DNA of 57,660 bases from an uncultured delta proteobacterium. GTDB taxonomy: Bacteria; Desulfobacterota; Desulfobulbia; Desulfobulbales; Desulfocapsaceae. Position numbers and translations under genes: made by a program. The notes under the pieces were generated by a model, which made no database searches, was not told where the DNA came from, and saw only the letters and a program-made list of their open reading frames with translations. Positions 8,991-16,766 of the stretch are shown here, one piece after another; positions within the stretch are counted from its first letter, which is position 1, and every line of letters starts with the position of its first letter. The stretch is from the NCBI GenBank assembly GCA_903875445.1, contig CAIQWD010000079.1, positions 1-57,660 of the forward strand, in the 5' to 3' direction.

Positions 8991-9896
8991 ATGAGATACT
9001 TCAATAAGGTAAATATTTTCGCTGTGGCTTTTTATGCATTTTTGTTCACCCCGGTAAGCTGTAACCTTGCTAATGCCTTCGGTCATTATGAGCCCGGGGC
9101 TCTCGGTTTGAACGCCGCCAGCCTCCCCCCCCCAGGTTTTCACTATACCATCTACAATATGTTTTACAATGCCAGCACATTGCATGACAATAACGGCAAT
9201 TTTGTCGATGCAGGGCTTGATCTAAATGTTTTTGCCAGTGCCCACCAGTTTACGTATATGACCAATCAAAAAATCCTCGGGGCGGATTTCGGTTTTGACA
9301 TGATCGTTCCTCTGGTCAACGTGGATATTAAAATGGCAGGTGTCAATGAGAGTACCACAGGCATAGGTGATCTCTATTTTGAACCATTTGTACTTGGTTG
9401 GCATACTCCGCGGTGGGATTTCGCATTTGCACTTGGCGTTTTTGCCCCGACAGCCGCGAGCGGCGAACCTTCTTCCATAGGTAAAGGATATTGGAGTTTC
9501 ATGGAAACTCTTGGTGCTACCTACTATTTCGATGAGTCAAGAACCTGGACGGTCTCTCTTTTGACGCGCTGGCTGCAGAATACCGAAAATCGGGATACCA
9601 ACGTAACTCCCGGCACCGAAGTCGTTGCCGAGTATGGCCTGGCCAAGGCCTTCCCCAGCGAAAACCATATCATAACTGCCGGAATAGCAGGGTATACCTA
9701 TGCTCAACTGACGGAAGATTCCGGCACTGGTGCCAGTGATAATAAATTTATCGGTAATAGTATAGGACCGGAAATCAGATACATGGCATTCAAACCGTTT
9801 CCATTTCAGGTTGCCCTTCGCTATCTCACCGAATATGGAGCAGAAAATACGACTGAAGGCACTACTGTTTGCCTACAGCTCATCGGTTCTTTCTAA
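8991..9896 (+). CDS. Outer-membrane transporter-like beta-barrel protein (phenol MetA-pathway family)
   Basis: A 301-residue secreted protein with a Sec signal peptide (residues 1 to about 29, cut after ANA). The ATG at 8991 is chosen because GGAGAG lies 6 bp before it and the signal peptide then begins normally. The body has alternating aromatic/hydrophobic strands, aromatic-rich segments such as YYFDES, and ends in Phe, as outer-membrane barrels do. It resembles the MetA-pathway phenol degradation transporter family, whose members sit beside aromatic catabolism genes. It lies in the same direction as the methyltransferase genes after a 260-bp gap. A role in passing the methylated (possibly aromatic) substrate across the outer membrane is inferred. 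Confidence 0.75.
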   Translation: MRYFNKVNIFAVAFYAFLFTPVSCNLANAFGHYEPGALGLNAASLPPPGFHYTIYNMFYNASTLHDNNGNFVDAGLDLNVFASAHQFTYMTNQKILGADFGFDMIVPLVNVDIKMAGVNESTTGIGDLYFEPFVLGWHTPRWDFAFALGVFAPTAASGEPSSIGKGYWSFMETLGATYYFDESRTWTVSLLTRWLQNTENRDTNVTPGTEVVAEYGLAKAFPSENHIITAGIAGYTYAQLTEDSGTGASDNKFIGNSIGPEIRYMAFKPFPFQVALRYLTEYGAENTTEGTTVCLQLIGSF

Positions 9897-10223
9897 CATG
9901 CAGGTTTTTTCTCGAGATTACAGAAGTGGTCTAGAAAAATTGAACATGCGGTTAAGTGTGAAATCTGCTACCAATAGTACCCAATTACCGTTCTAGACCT
10001 CATGCAAGATTAAACAGAAAAACACCTGATAAGGCCTATGTGAGGTAGGTTGAAAAAAGTGGATACCAAATATTTTAGGCAATCTCATTTTATAAATAAA
10101 TGGCAATGTTAAAAAGCATTATAGACAGCGGGTCTTGAGCTTCTTGAAAATCCTTACTATTGAGTTCCGCATATAACCAATAAAAGGATCAGATGATGAA
10201 AAAATCACGCCTTGCGCAAAATC

Positions 10224-10370
10224 TCACTCCATTACTTCTCTGATTTTTTTGCCGAGGTCGCCCATGGAAAACGGTTTCTGGATGAAGTGCACACCCTTAT
10301 CGAGTACCTCATGATGGGCGATGGCGTTGGCGGTATAACCGGACATAAACAGGCATCACTTGTGGTGAGG
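10224..10370 (-). pseudogene. Remnant of a response-regulator receiver domain
   Basis: Reading the minus strand gives about 43 codons ending in a TGA at 10224. They match the last third of a receiver domain: CLFMSGYT, then GVHFIQKPFS with the conserved Lys. By hand alignment 26 of 43 residues match the C-terminus of the hybrid kinase at 352. A TGA immediately precedes the CLF segment and nothing further upstream resembles a receiver, so this is a fragment, not a gene. It is the end of a lost kinase or regulator, left between the outer-membrane gene and the MetH-like gene. Confidence 0.75.
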
Positions 10371-10571
10371 GGGGGTGGATTCTGCATAACTCCGGGAGCC
10401 GTTGTTGATCAGGCCAATGCGGAGAATGTCAAGGCTTGCCTGGAGTGTGGACGTAACTTCTGTAAATATTAATCTTTTTAGTAAGCTTTGGGGGAAGATT
10501 GTTGCAGTCATTACAGGACCAAACTCTCTTCCCCCCTTTTCGCGGTCCAGCGCAAAGAGCAAATTTAAACG

Positions 10572-11288
10572 GTGAAAGTCAAAATGACTATCTTAGAAAA
10601 TATTCCAACACAAGTCGACTTTCAGCGATTACTGAATGCAATCGGCGGTGACAGGAAAATTCCCGGGATACGGGCTGAAGCGCAATGGGCCTGTGAAACA
10701 GTAGAGCAATTGGCGAAACCAAAGGCAATTGTTGGGATATTTCAAATTGACAGGATTGAAACAGATACGATTACAATAACTTCTGAAGATATTTCAGAAC
10801 CGGTAAAACTCGAGATTGGCAAGAGAGGTGTCTCCCTGCTTGAAGGTGCCAATTGTGTGCAAGTCAGTTTTGTTACTCTGGGCATGAAGATGCAGTCTCA
10901 GAATGATGACCTGCAAAAGCAGGATAAGATGTTGAAGCAATATCTACTCGATACGGCGTCAATTTTAGCCTTGTATCATGCAGGTCGAATAGTTGATCAG
11001 CATGCGGAGAAAATTGCTGCAGTAAAAAGCTGGGGAGTAAGTCGCCGGCTCAGCCCTGGAGACTTGCGCGCCTGGGCTCTCTGCGGACAATGTGTTTTAG
11101 GAAAACTTTTACCTGTTGAACAAATTGGTATAGAAATCAAAACCAGTGGATTGTTGTACCCTTTAAAAACTGCCAGCAGTTTGATTGGTATTGGCCCCGG
11201 CCTTACCTCCGACCGGGTTGGGACTATTTGTCAATGGTGCCGTAATCAGAAAACCTGCCCCATAACATTATCCAAACTTGATGGGTGA
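10572..11288 (+). CDS. MetH activation-domain-like protein (putative corrinoid reactivation)
   Basis: A 238-residue protein resembling the vitamin B12-dependent methionine synthase activation domain standing alone. Supporting segments are VSFVTLGMKM, the SRRLSPGD turn (family R-x-SPGY), the GIEIKTSGLLYPLKTAS segment (family L-x-SxxM-P-xKS) and IGIGPG. The tail adds a cysteine cluster, CQWC-x5-C. In MetH this domain binds AdoMet for reductive methylation of cob(II)alamin. Stand-alone versions occur beside corrinoid methyltransferases, and their exact job is not settled. The GTG at 10572 is given; an in-frame ATG at 10584 is equally possible, and neither has a strong ribosome binding site. It lies in the same direction as the cluster, before the MFS gene. 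Confidence 0.7.
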   Translation: MKVKMTILENIPTQVDFQRLLNAIGGDRKIPGIRAEAQWACETVEQLAKPKAIVGIFQIDRIETDTITITSEDISEPVKLEIGKRGVSLLEGANCVQVSFVTLGMKMQSQNDDLQKQDKMLKQYLLDTASILALYHAGRIVDQHAEKIAAVKSWGVSRRLSPGDLRAWALCGQCVLGKLLPVEQIGIEIKTSGLLYPLKTASSLIGIGPGLTSDRVGTICQWCRNQKTCPITLSKLDG

Positions 11289-11400
11289 GTGTTTTACCAT
11301 CCATTTTCTTTAGTCATTTCTCCGCTCACAATAACAAATACCGCAAAGGAAAATTAACAATTTGCTTTTGCTTCAAAGACCAAATACCAGTCACTAGGAG

Positions 11401-12624
11401 ATGGGCAGAAAAGTGAAAATTAGAGAATCACAAGTCAGCAAAACAGAATTTATTGGCCTGATGGCAGTATTCATGTCGCTGGTGGCATTAACAACAGATT
11501 CGGTGTTACCAGCATTAGCTCAAATCGGAGATAGTCTGGGGGTGCAAAACCCAAACAATAATCAAATGATTATTTCAATCTTTTTTTTAGGAATGGCAGT
11601 AGGAATGCTGTTTTATGGTCCCTTTTCTGACTCATTTGGCCGAAAAAACGCAATTTATCTTGGGATATCAATTTTCATCTTTGGCAATTTGATTTCATTA
11701 TTATCAACAAATCTCACCTCCATATTGGTTGGAAGAGCGTGTCAGGGGGGTGGATTAGCTTCTTGCAGGGTTGTTACTCTGGCCATGATTCGAGACACAC
11801 TGCAAGGGAGAGAAATGGGTAGAGTGATGTCGTTAATAATGGTTATCTTCATGATAGTACCTGCAATTGCCCCGTCTATAGGACAAACAGTTCTTTTTTT
11901 TGCACAATGGCGAGCTATCTTTGGAATTATTTTAATAGTTACAGTTGTCGCCACCTTATGGTTTTTATTTCGTCAGCCAGAGACCTTACCCAAGGAAAAA
12001 CGACTGGCATTTTCAGTTCCAACGATCCGTGCCGGATTTATTGAAACCATAAGAAACCCCATAACCCGTCTCTACACGCTTGCCTCGGGAGTTATCTTTG
12101 GGGCATTCATAGGCTATTTAAGCTGTGCTCAACAGATTTTACAAAACCAGTATAAGCTTGGTGATGCGTTCTCTCTTTATTTTGGAGGACTCTCGATTGC
12201 TATCGGATTCTCGTCTTTTGTGACTTCTAAACTTGTGATGAGATTTGGGATGGAAAAACTCAGCTTCTTTTCTTTGCTCCTTCTCTCAATATCCTCTTCT
12301 ATTTTTTATTTGTATGCACGAAGTAATTTTGGACAACCAGCTCTGTATCTTTTAATGGGATATCTCACAATCACATTTTTTAGTTACGGAGTACTTTTTA
12401 GCAGTTTTAATGCACTGGCGATTCAACCCTTGGGGCATATTGCCGGTATAGCAAATTCCGTTATCGCATCTGTGCAAACACTGTTGTCCGTAGCAGTAGG
12501 AGGACTGATTGGACAGTGTTATGATGGAACTGTCCTGCCTCTGGTACTAGGTTTTCTGCTTTGTGGTCTATCATCATTGTCAGTTGTGGTTTACATTCGA
12601 AAATTCAGCTCAGAAGCCAACTGA
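11401..12624 (+). CDS. MFS transporter, Bcr/CflA-like
   Basis: A 407-residue inner-membrane carrier with about 12 hydrophobic segments. The family loop motif GMLFYGPFSDSFGRK between TM2 and TM3 (around residue 78) matches the Bcr/CflA drug-resistance branch of the major facilitator superfamily. AGGAG directly abuts the ATG at 11401, which is too close for a normal ribosome binding site; a GTG at 11413 is in frame and may be the true start. It sits between the two putative corrinoid-reactivation genes. Its role is therefore probably import of the methylated substrate or export of the demethylated product, for example a phenol. The sequence does not fix substrate or direction. Confidence 0.85.
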   Translation: MGRKVKIRESQVSKTEFIGLMAVFMSLVALTTDSVLPALAQIGDSLGVQNPNNNQMIISIFFLGMAVGMLFYGPFSDSFGRKNAIYLGISIFIFGNLISLLSTNLTSILVGRACQGGGLASCRVVTLAMIRDTLQGREMGRVMSLIMVIFMIVPAIAPSIGQTVLFFAQWRAIFGIILIVTVVATLWFLFRQPETLPKEKRLAFSVPTIRAGFIETIRNPITRLYTLASGVIFGAFIGYLSCAQQILQNQYKLGDAFSLYFGGLSIAIGFSSFVTSKLVMRFGMEKLSFFSLLLLSISSSIFYLYARSNFGQPALYLLMGYLTITFFSYGVLFSSFNALAIQPLGHIAGIANSVIASVQTLLSVAVGGLIGQCYDGTVLPLVLGFLLCGLSSLSVVVYIRKFSSEAN

Positions 12625-12682
12625 AGCATTGGGTTGTACGAGCTGGTTTCTGTCCAGTAATGAGCGTATTTGGAGGAAAACA

Positions 12683-14296
12683 TTGGAAAAGCAGCTTGTA
12701 AATTCAAATCAATGTACGATTCAGTTACTTCCAATTAGCCGAGCCATCTCTGTGGAAAAAGGCGGCAACCTCCTCAACGCTCTTTATGAGCAGAATATTA
12801 TTCTGCGAACCGACTGTGGAGGCAGGGGTATCTGCGGAAAATGCCGGATATATATCGTAAACCAAGACGGGCAGCACGAAGAATGTAACTCCTGCACCGT
12901 AACTGTTGAAAAGGATATGACAGTTGAGATACCACTTGGATCAATGTTGTCTCCGGAGGTGATTGGCAAGGCCCCGGTCCAATTACCTGAACAATTTATT
13001 CGCATGATGCAGGAATGCAATCACTCTGCAGACTTTGGTCTCGCAGTTGACCTGGGTACAACTACCATTGCCATCTATCTGGTAAACACCAGTTCTGCCG
13101 AAATTTTGTCCTCCAGCTCCTTGAAAAATCCCCAGGCTTTATTCGGCGACGATGTAATGAGTCGAATATATAATGTTTCAGAAGACGAGGCCAATCTTCG
13201 TCATCTACAAACCTTGGCTGTCAAGACCATTGAGTTGGGAGCTATGGCCCTGCTTAAAGCCTGTCAGATACCCCATACGGGTCTGCGAAGTATGGTGGTT
13301 GTCGGTAACCCAACCATGATCCATCTGTTCCTGGGAGTAGATCCCCAACCTCTTGGCGTTACACCCTACCAACCCGTATTCACTCAATCCAGGGTTACTG
13401 CCAGCCAGCAGATCGGTTTTGAACAATTACAACTCAATATTTTCACCCTGCCTCAAATTTCTGGCTTCATTGGCGGAGACTTGCTTAGCGCCGCTCTGGC
13501 TGCAGATATTGAGCATGCCCCCCATGGTACATTGCTGATAGATATCGGAACCAACGGGGAACTGATTCTAAAAGCCGGATCAGGACTTTATGCAACATCA
13601 TGTGCAACCGGCCCAGCTTTTGAGGGTGCAACACTTTCTTGCGGTATGCAGGCAGTTTCTGGAGCAATTGATGATGTCATTATAGAAAACGCACTCTGTC
13701 CGCCCCGCTGTACTGTACTGTCACGAAACGGTTCCACCAATAAGCCCAAACCGTCTGGGATCTGTGGATCGGGTGTCGTCAGTTGCCTGGCAGAGATGGT
13801 GCGAACCGGAATTGTCGAATCAAGCGGCGCCTTCACCCAACAGAAAGGTATTACACATCTCTTAAAAGATAGGTCAAGAGGCCACCGCTTCCAGATCTTT
13901 AACAAGGAAGAATCCGATACCGGGCAGGAAATTTCACTCTGCCAAAAAGATATCCGCGCCATACAACTTGGCAAGGGAGCTCTTATAACCGGGATTGAAA
14001 TTCTGCTCCGCAGGGCTGGACTGGAGCAATTGGAAAGGATCATCCTGGCCGGAGCCTTCGGATCACATCTCAAACCCGAAGATTTGATGGCTATTGGTAT
14101 GATACCACAAATGGATCGAAGTAAAGTGACCGTAGCCGGCAATCTTGCCGGTGCCGGTGCGGTCATGGCACTCTGTGATGAAAACAGCCGTAGCAAGGCC
14201 GATGAACTTGCAAACTCTGTTGTCACCATAGATCTCGCCGGAGATCCGGAATTTCAACGTCATTTTATTAAACGACTTTCCTTTCCTCCCCCCTGA
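12683..14296 (+). CDS. RACE protein: ferredoxin-ASKHA ATPase reactivating the corrinoid protein
   Basis: A 537-residue reductive activator of corrinoid-dependent enzymes, of the type found in O-demethylase and acetyl-CoA pathway operons. It reduces inactive Co(II) to Co(I) using ATP. The N-terminal [2Fe-2S] domain has Cys45, Cys51, Cys54 and Cys68 or Cys71 (DCGGRGICGKC). After a linker, the ASKHA ATPase core (DUF4445 type) starts with VDLGTTTIA near residue 121, with later DIGTNGE and GICGSG motifs and GAFGSHL near the C-terminus. The TTG at 12683 is chosen because GGAGG lies 6 bp upstream. A longer frame from 12563 would overlap the MFS gene and add 40 residues foreign to the family. It is the last gene of the cluster. 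Confidence 0.9.
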   Translation: MEKQLVNSNQCTIQLLPISRAISVEKGGNLLNALYEQNIILRTDCGGRGICGKCRIYIVNQDGQHEECNSCTVTVEKDMTVEIPLGSMLSPEVIGKAPVQLPEQFIRMMQECNHSADFGLAVDLGTTTIAIYLVNTSSAEILSSSSLKNPQALFGDDVMSRIYNVSEDEANLRHLQTLAVKTIELGAMALLKACQIPHTGLRSMVVVGNPTMIHLFLGVDPQPLGVTPYQPVFTQSRVTASQQIGFEQLQLNIFTLPQISGFIGGDLLSAALAADIEHAPHGTLLIDIGTNGELILKAGSGLYATSCATGPAFEGATLSCGMQAVSGAIDDVIIENALCPPRCTVLSRNGSTNKPKPSGICGSGVVSCLAEMVRTGIVESSGAFTQQKGITHLLKDRSRGHRFQIFNKEESDTGQEISLCQKDIRAIQLGKGALITGIEILLRRAGLEQLERIILAGAFGSHLKPEDLMAIGMIPQMDRSKVTVAGNLAGAGAVMALCDENSRSKADELANSVVTIDLAGDPEFQRHFIKRLSFPPP

Positions 14297-14308
14297 TTGC
14301 TACTTTCT

Positions 14309-14611
14309 TTACTTATCAGCGGTTTCTTTTGCAGATACCTGCGCTTCTATCACCCTGGGAAAGTTATATTCTATCCAATCGGCCAATTGGGCAACATGTC
14401 CGGCAATCTCTTCACCCATCTCAGTCAGGCTGTATTCCACATGTGGCGGCACACATGGATAGGATTTTCTGAGCACAAAATCATCAAAGGCCAATGCCTG
14501 CAGGCTTTGCGCCAGCATCTTCTCACTGACTCCGCCCAATTTCCTGCGTAATTGGCTAAATCGCATAACCTTCTCGGCACGCAATGCCATGATGGAAGAC
14601 TTTCCCGGACA
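14309..14611 (-). pseudogene. N-terminally truncated HxlR-family regulator
   Basis: The frame encodes most of an HxlR winged-helix domain: RFSQLRRKLGGVSEKMLAQSL, then VPPHVEYSLTEMG. The usual start (CP, about 12 residues, then GGKW) is collapsed to CPGKSSIMALR right after a TAG stop at about 14612. The recognition helices are thus kept but the first helix is gone. The only ATG (14590) would give 93 residues against a usual 110-130. Probably a deletion remnant; it could in principle still be translated. It runs opposite to the RACE gene, 12 bp after it. Confidence 0.65.
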
Positions 14612-15151
14612 CTAAATGAGGAAACCTATGGATAGCCCATTCAAGCCACGGGACTACAACACCAACACTTAAAGCCCATTCCAGGTAATACTGTAGAGGA
14701 TAGCCGCTTTCTCTTTTTTGTTCTTTACACCAAAGAGAATATAATTCATTAATTTTCCTATTAAATTCAGTTGATTGAAGCACGCAATAAACAGCAACTT
14801 CTATATTCACTCCATCGACTTGTCTATATCCCTCTGCCGCAGAGAAATGGTTTTCAATTCGTTTTATTTCCTCTTCGAGAAATTCATAACCTAAACGAGA
14901 ATGTTGATTGAATTCTGAGATTCCGACCTCTTGATAACCGGAAGGGACACAAAGCGCTTGGATATAGTCGAGCTTTATGGGTCCTTGAGATAATCCGTTA
15001 TCCCTGATTGTGGAATATCTAAGCGGTCGATCTCTAAAGGCTGTGGCACCAACCCGATAAGGAGTTGAAGTGCGGAAAGAGCATCATACGTTTCATTTTC
15101 ACCCCAAAGTTCAATATGTTGCTCATAGCAATTGTATTCATTCTCCGACAT
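14556..15151 (-). pseudogene. Frameshifted hypothetical gene coupled to the integrase
   Basis: A 58-codon frame begins at ATG 15151 with GAGGA upstream and stops at 14975. The next frame continues with a protein-like sequence (TSTPYRVGATAFRDRPLRY, YEFLEEEIKRIEN, YYLEWALSVGV) to 14556. Adding one T to the TTT run near 15080 joins both into about 190 residues, so one base seems to have been lost, or misread in sequencing. The ATG lies one base after the integrase stop, suggesting translational coupling and membership of the integrated element. The last ~20 codons read through the HxlR remnant in another frame, so the 3' end was cut by the same rearrangement. The family was not recognised. Confidence 0.55.
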
Positions 15152-15152
15152 T

Positions 15153-16376
15153 TCATTGTTCCTCGCTTACTATTTCACCGCCCTGTTCCATTATCTGTAA
15201 TTGCCAGCCCCACCAGTCCATCAAAGCATGCCTCTGTTCCAAATATTCAGCACGGTTATAGGCGGCCTTAATCTTGTTCTTTTCTTCGTGAGCAAGAGCT
15301 TTCTCTATGACCTCGCCAGGCTGTCCGGATTTCTCATACGCTGCTGAAGAAAAGGAAGCTCGGAACCCATGAGGAGTGGCAATTCCTTTATACCCCATAT
15401 CGCGCAAGGCTTTTGACATGGCATTGTCCGACATAGGCTTGTTCCTATCTCTGACACTGGGGTAAACCAAACCGTCGACGCCAAAAAGAACCCCGGCCCT
15501 CTCTAATATTCCAACGGCCTGTTTTGAAAGTGGTACGATATGAGGACGTTTCATTTTCATCCTCTCTGCCGGTATATGCCACTCTCTTTCATCGAGATTA
15601 ATTTCCGACCACCTCGCCCCCCTCACCTCATTCGACCGACAGGCCGTATGCGCCGTAAATTGAAGGGCCAGTTTTGTTGTGAGATGTATCTTCTCGCTGG
15701 CGGCAATATCGCGAAGGAGACTACCAAGATCATCACCGAATACCGCAGGCATATGCTTCACCGGCTTTGATTTCAAAACGCCTTGCATGTCAGAGGCCGG
15801 ATTGTACATCGCCCGACCGGTTTGAATTGCATACCGGAAAACAGCAGTCATTCGTTGGAGGACCTTTCTGGCAATCTCCAAAGAACCCCTCTCCTCAATT
15901 CTTCTTAATATTTCTAAGACATCAGGAGGTGTTATTGTTTCAATGTTTCTCTTCCCGAGACCTTCAAACACATTGTTCTTCAGCGATCGCACCACCGAAT
16001 CTGCATGACTCTTGCTCCAGCCCCCCCGTTGTTGCATTATCCAGTCAAGGGCTATAAATTCAAACGTTTGTTCTCTCTCGTTCCGTAAGGTTTTTTCTCT
16101 GTTACTGTTTTCCTCCCGTTTTTTGCGTCTAACCTGAGAAGGATTTATTCCCTGCTTAACCAGAGCCTTGGCTTTTCTATGCGCATTTCGAGCTTCTTCA
16201 AGAGAGGTTTCAGGGTAGTGGCCGATTATAAACATATTTCCTTTGCCGCCAACCCTGAAGCGGTATAGCCAACGCTTAAGCCCTGAAGACGTAATTTCAA
16301 AATAAAGACCACCACCATCCACCAATCGACAGTTTTCTTTCGCCTGGCGCAGTTGCAAGACCGTAAGTTTAGGCAT
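15153..16376 (-). CDS. P4-type tyrosine integrase
   Basis: A site-specific recombinase of about 407 residues, the usual size for P4/SfX-like integrases. It has the N-terminal Arm-type DNA-binding domain (LTVLQLRQAKEN, GGLYFEI, GGKG), a SAM-like core-binding domain, and a C-terminal catalytic domain. That domain carries Arg in TACRSNEVRGARWSEI, the HGFRASFSS box, His in LAHEEKN and the Tyr in AAYNRAEYLEQR. The ATG at 16376 follows GGAG by 5 bp; a GTG at 16382 is an alternative. The gene lies about 200 bp 3' of tRNA-Leu(TAA) in the same direction, the normal arrangement for an island integrated at a tRNA 3' end. It marks the right boundary of the accessory region. Confidence 0.95.
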   Translation of the reverse strand: MPKLTVLQLRQAKENCRLVDGGGLYFEITSSGLKRWLYRFRVGGKGNMFIIGHYPETSLEEARNAHRKAKALVKQGINPSQVRRKKREENSNREKTLRNEREQTFEFIALDWIMQQRGGWSKSHADSVVRSLKNNVFEGLGKRNIETITPPDVLEILRRIEERGSLEIARKVLQRMTAVFRYAIQTGRAMYNPASDMQGVLKSKPVKHMPAVFGDDLGSLLRDIAASEKIHLTTKLALQFTAHTACRSNEVRGARWSEINLDEREWHIPAERMKMKRPHIVPLSKQAVGILERAGVLFGVDGLVYPSVRDRNKPMSDNAMSKALRDMGYKGIATPHGFRASFSSAAYEKSGQPGEVIEKALAHEEKNKIKAAYNRAEYLEQRHALMDWWGWQLQIMEQGGEIVSEEQ

Positions 16377-16420
16377 AATCACTCCAGAATGTGTGTATAA
16401 TTGCGACTCAGTTCGTTATA

Positions 16421-16437
16421 GCGTATTAAATATACGC
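16421..16437. repeat. Inverted repeat upstream of the integrase
   Basis: GCGTAT-TAAAT-ATACGC is a perfect 6-bp dyad. It is flanked by a second inverted pair, GTGTGTA (16391-16397) and TACACAC (16443-16449). It lies between the integrase start and the tRNA-Leu, where arm-type sites or an integrase promoter/operator would be expected. Function is inferred from position only. Confidence 0.35.
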
Positions 16438-16498
16438 ATTGGTACACACATCTGCAATGGATGTTAATGAACAAAAATGATCGAAAACGGAAGAAAAA

Positions 16499-16536
16499 GG
16501 AAAAAAAGAAGCCCATTATCAGGAAGATAATGGGCT
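16499..16536 (-). terminator. Rho-independent terminator after tRNA-Leu(TAA)
   Basis: On the minus strand an 11-bp perfect stem (AGCCCATTATC / GATAATGGGCT, 5-nt loop) is followed by TTCTTTTTTTCC. It stands 37 bp past the tRNA 3' end and should end its transcript before the integrase. Confidence 0.85.
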
Positions 16537-16572
16537 TTAATGGACTTAAAAGAAAGTCTCTGAACTATCAAT

Positions 16573-16660
16573 TGGTGCCTAGAGTCGGACTCGAACCGAC
16601 ACGCCCACAAGGAGCACGAGATTTTAAGTCTCGGGTGTCTACCTATTCCACCATCCAGGC
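16573..16660 (-). tRNA. tRNA-Leu (anticodon TAA)
   Basis: An 88-nt type II tRNA with the 3' CCA encoded. The acceptor stem is GCCTGGA/TCTAGGC (one G-U pair). The D-arm has GGTGGAATAGGTAGAC, the anticodon loop CTTAAAATC reads UUA, there is a long variable arm, and the T-loop is GGTTCGAGTCC. Its 3' end faces the P4-type integrase gene, so the gene very likely contains the attachment site. Confidence 0.97.
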
Positions 16661-16676
16661 TGTGCTAAGTTGGTTG

Positions 16677-16706
16677 CTTTTACCATACCACACTCGCCAT
16701 TGTCAA
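16677..16706 (-). promoter_or_regulatory. Promoter of tRNA-Leu(TAA)
   Basis: On the minus strand a perfect -35 TTGACA (16701-16706) is separated by 18 bp from a weaker -10, TAAAAG (16677-16682). The first base of the tRNA lies 17 bp further on. It is a sigma-70-type promoter by pattern. Confidence 0.6.
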
Positions 16707-16766
16707 TCCTCTTCAATTGCCATTTTGCCTTGAAAAATAAGGGAAGAAGGGAGTGGGCAACAGGGA

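Noticed and set aside
10212-10472. 86-codon plus-strand frame
   Set aside because: It is antisense to the receiver-domain remnant; its amino acid sequence has no family resemblance, while the minus-strand reading matches a receiver clearly.
14556-14810. 84-codon frame as an independent gene
   Set aside because: The same frame continues upstream of 14810 with protein-like sequence and no start; it is the downstream half of the frameshifted gene.
1-16572. Second attachment site (copy of the tRNA-Leu 3' end)
   Set aside because: No direct repeat of the tRNA 3' end was found by eye to the left within the window; it may lie outside.
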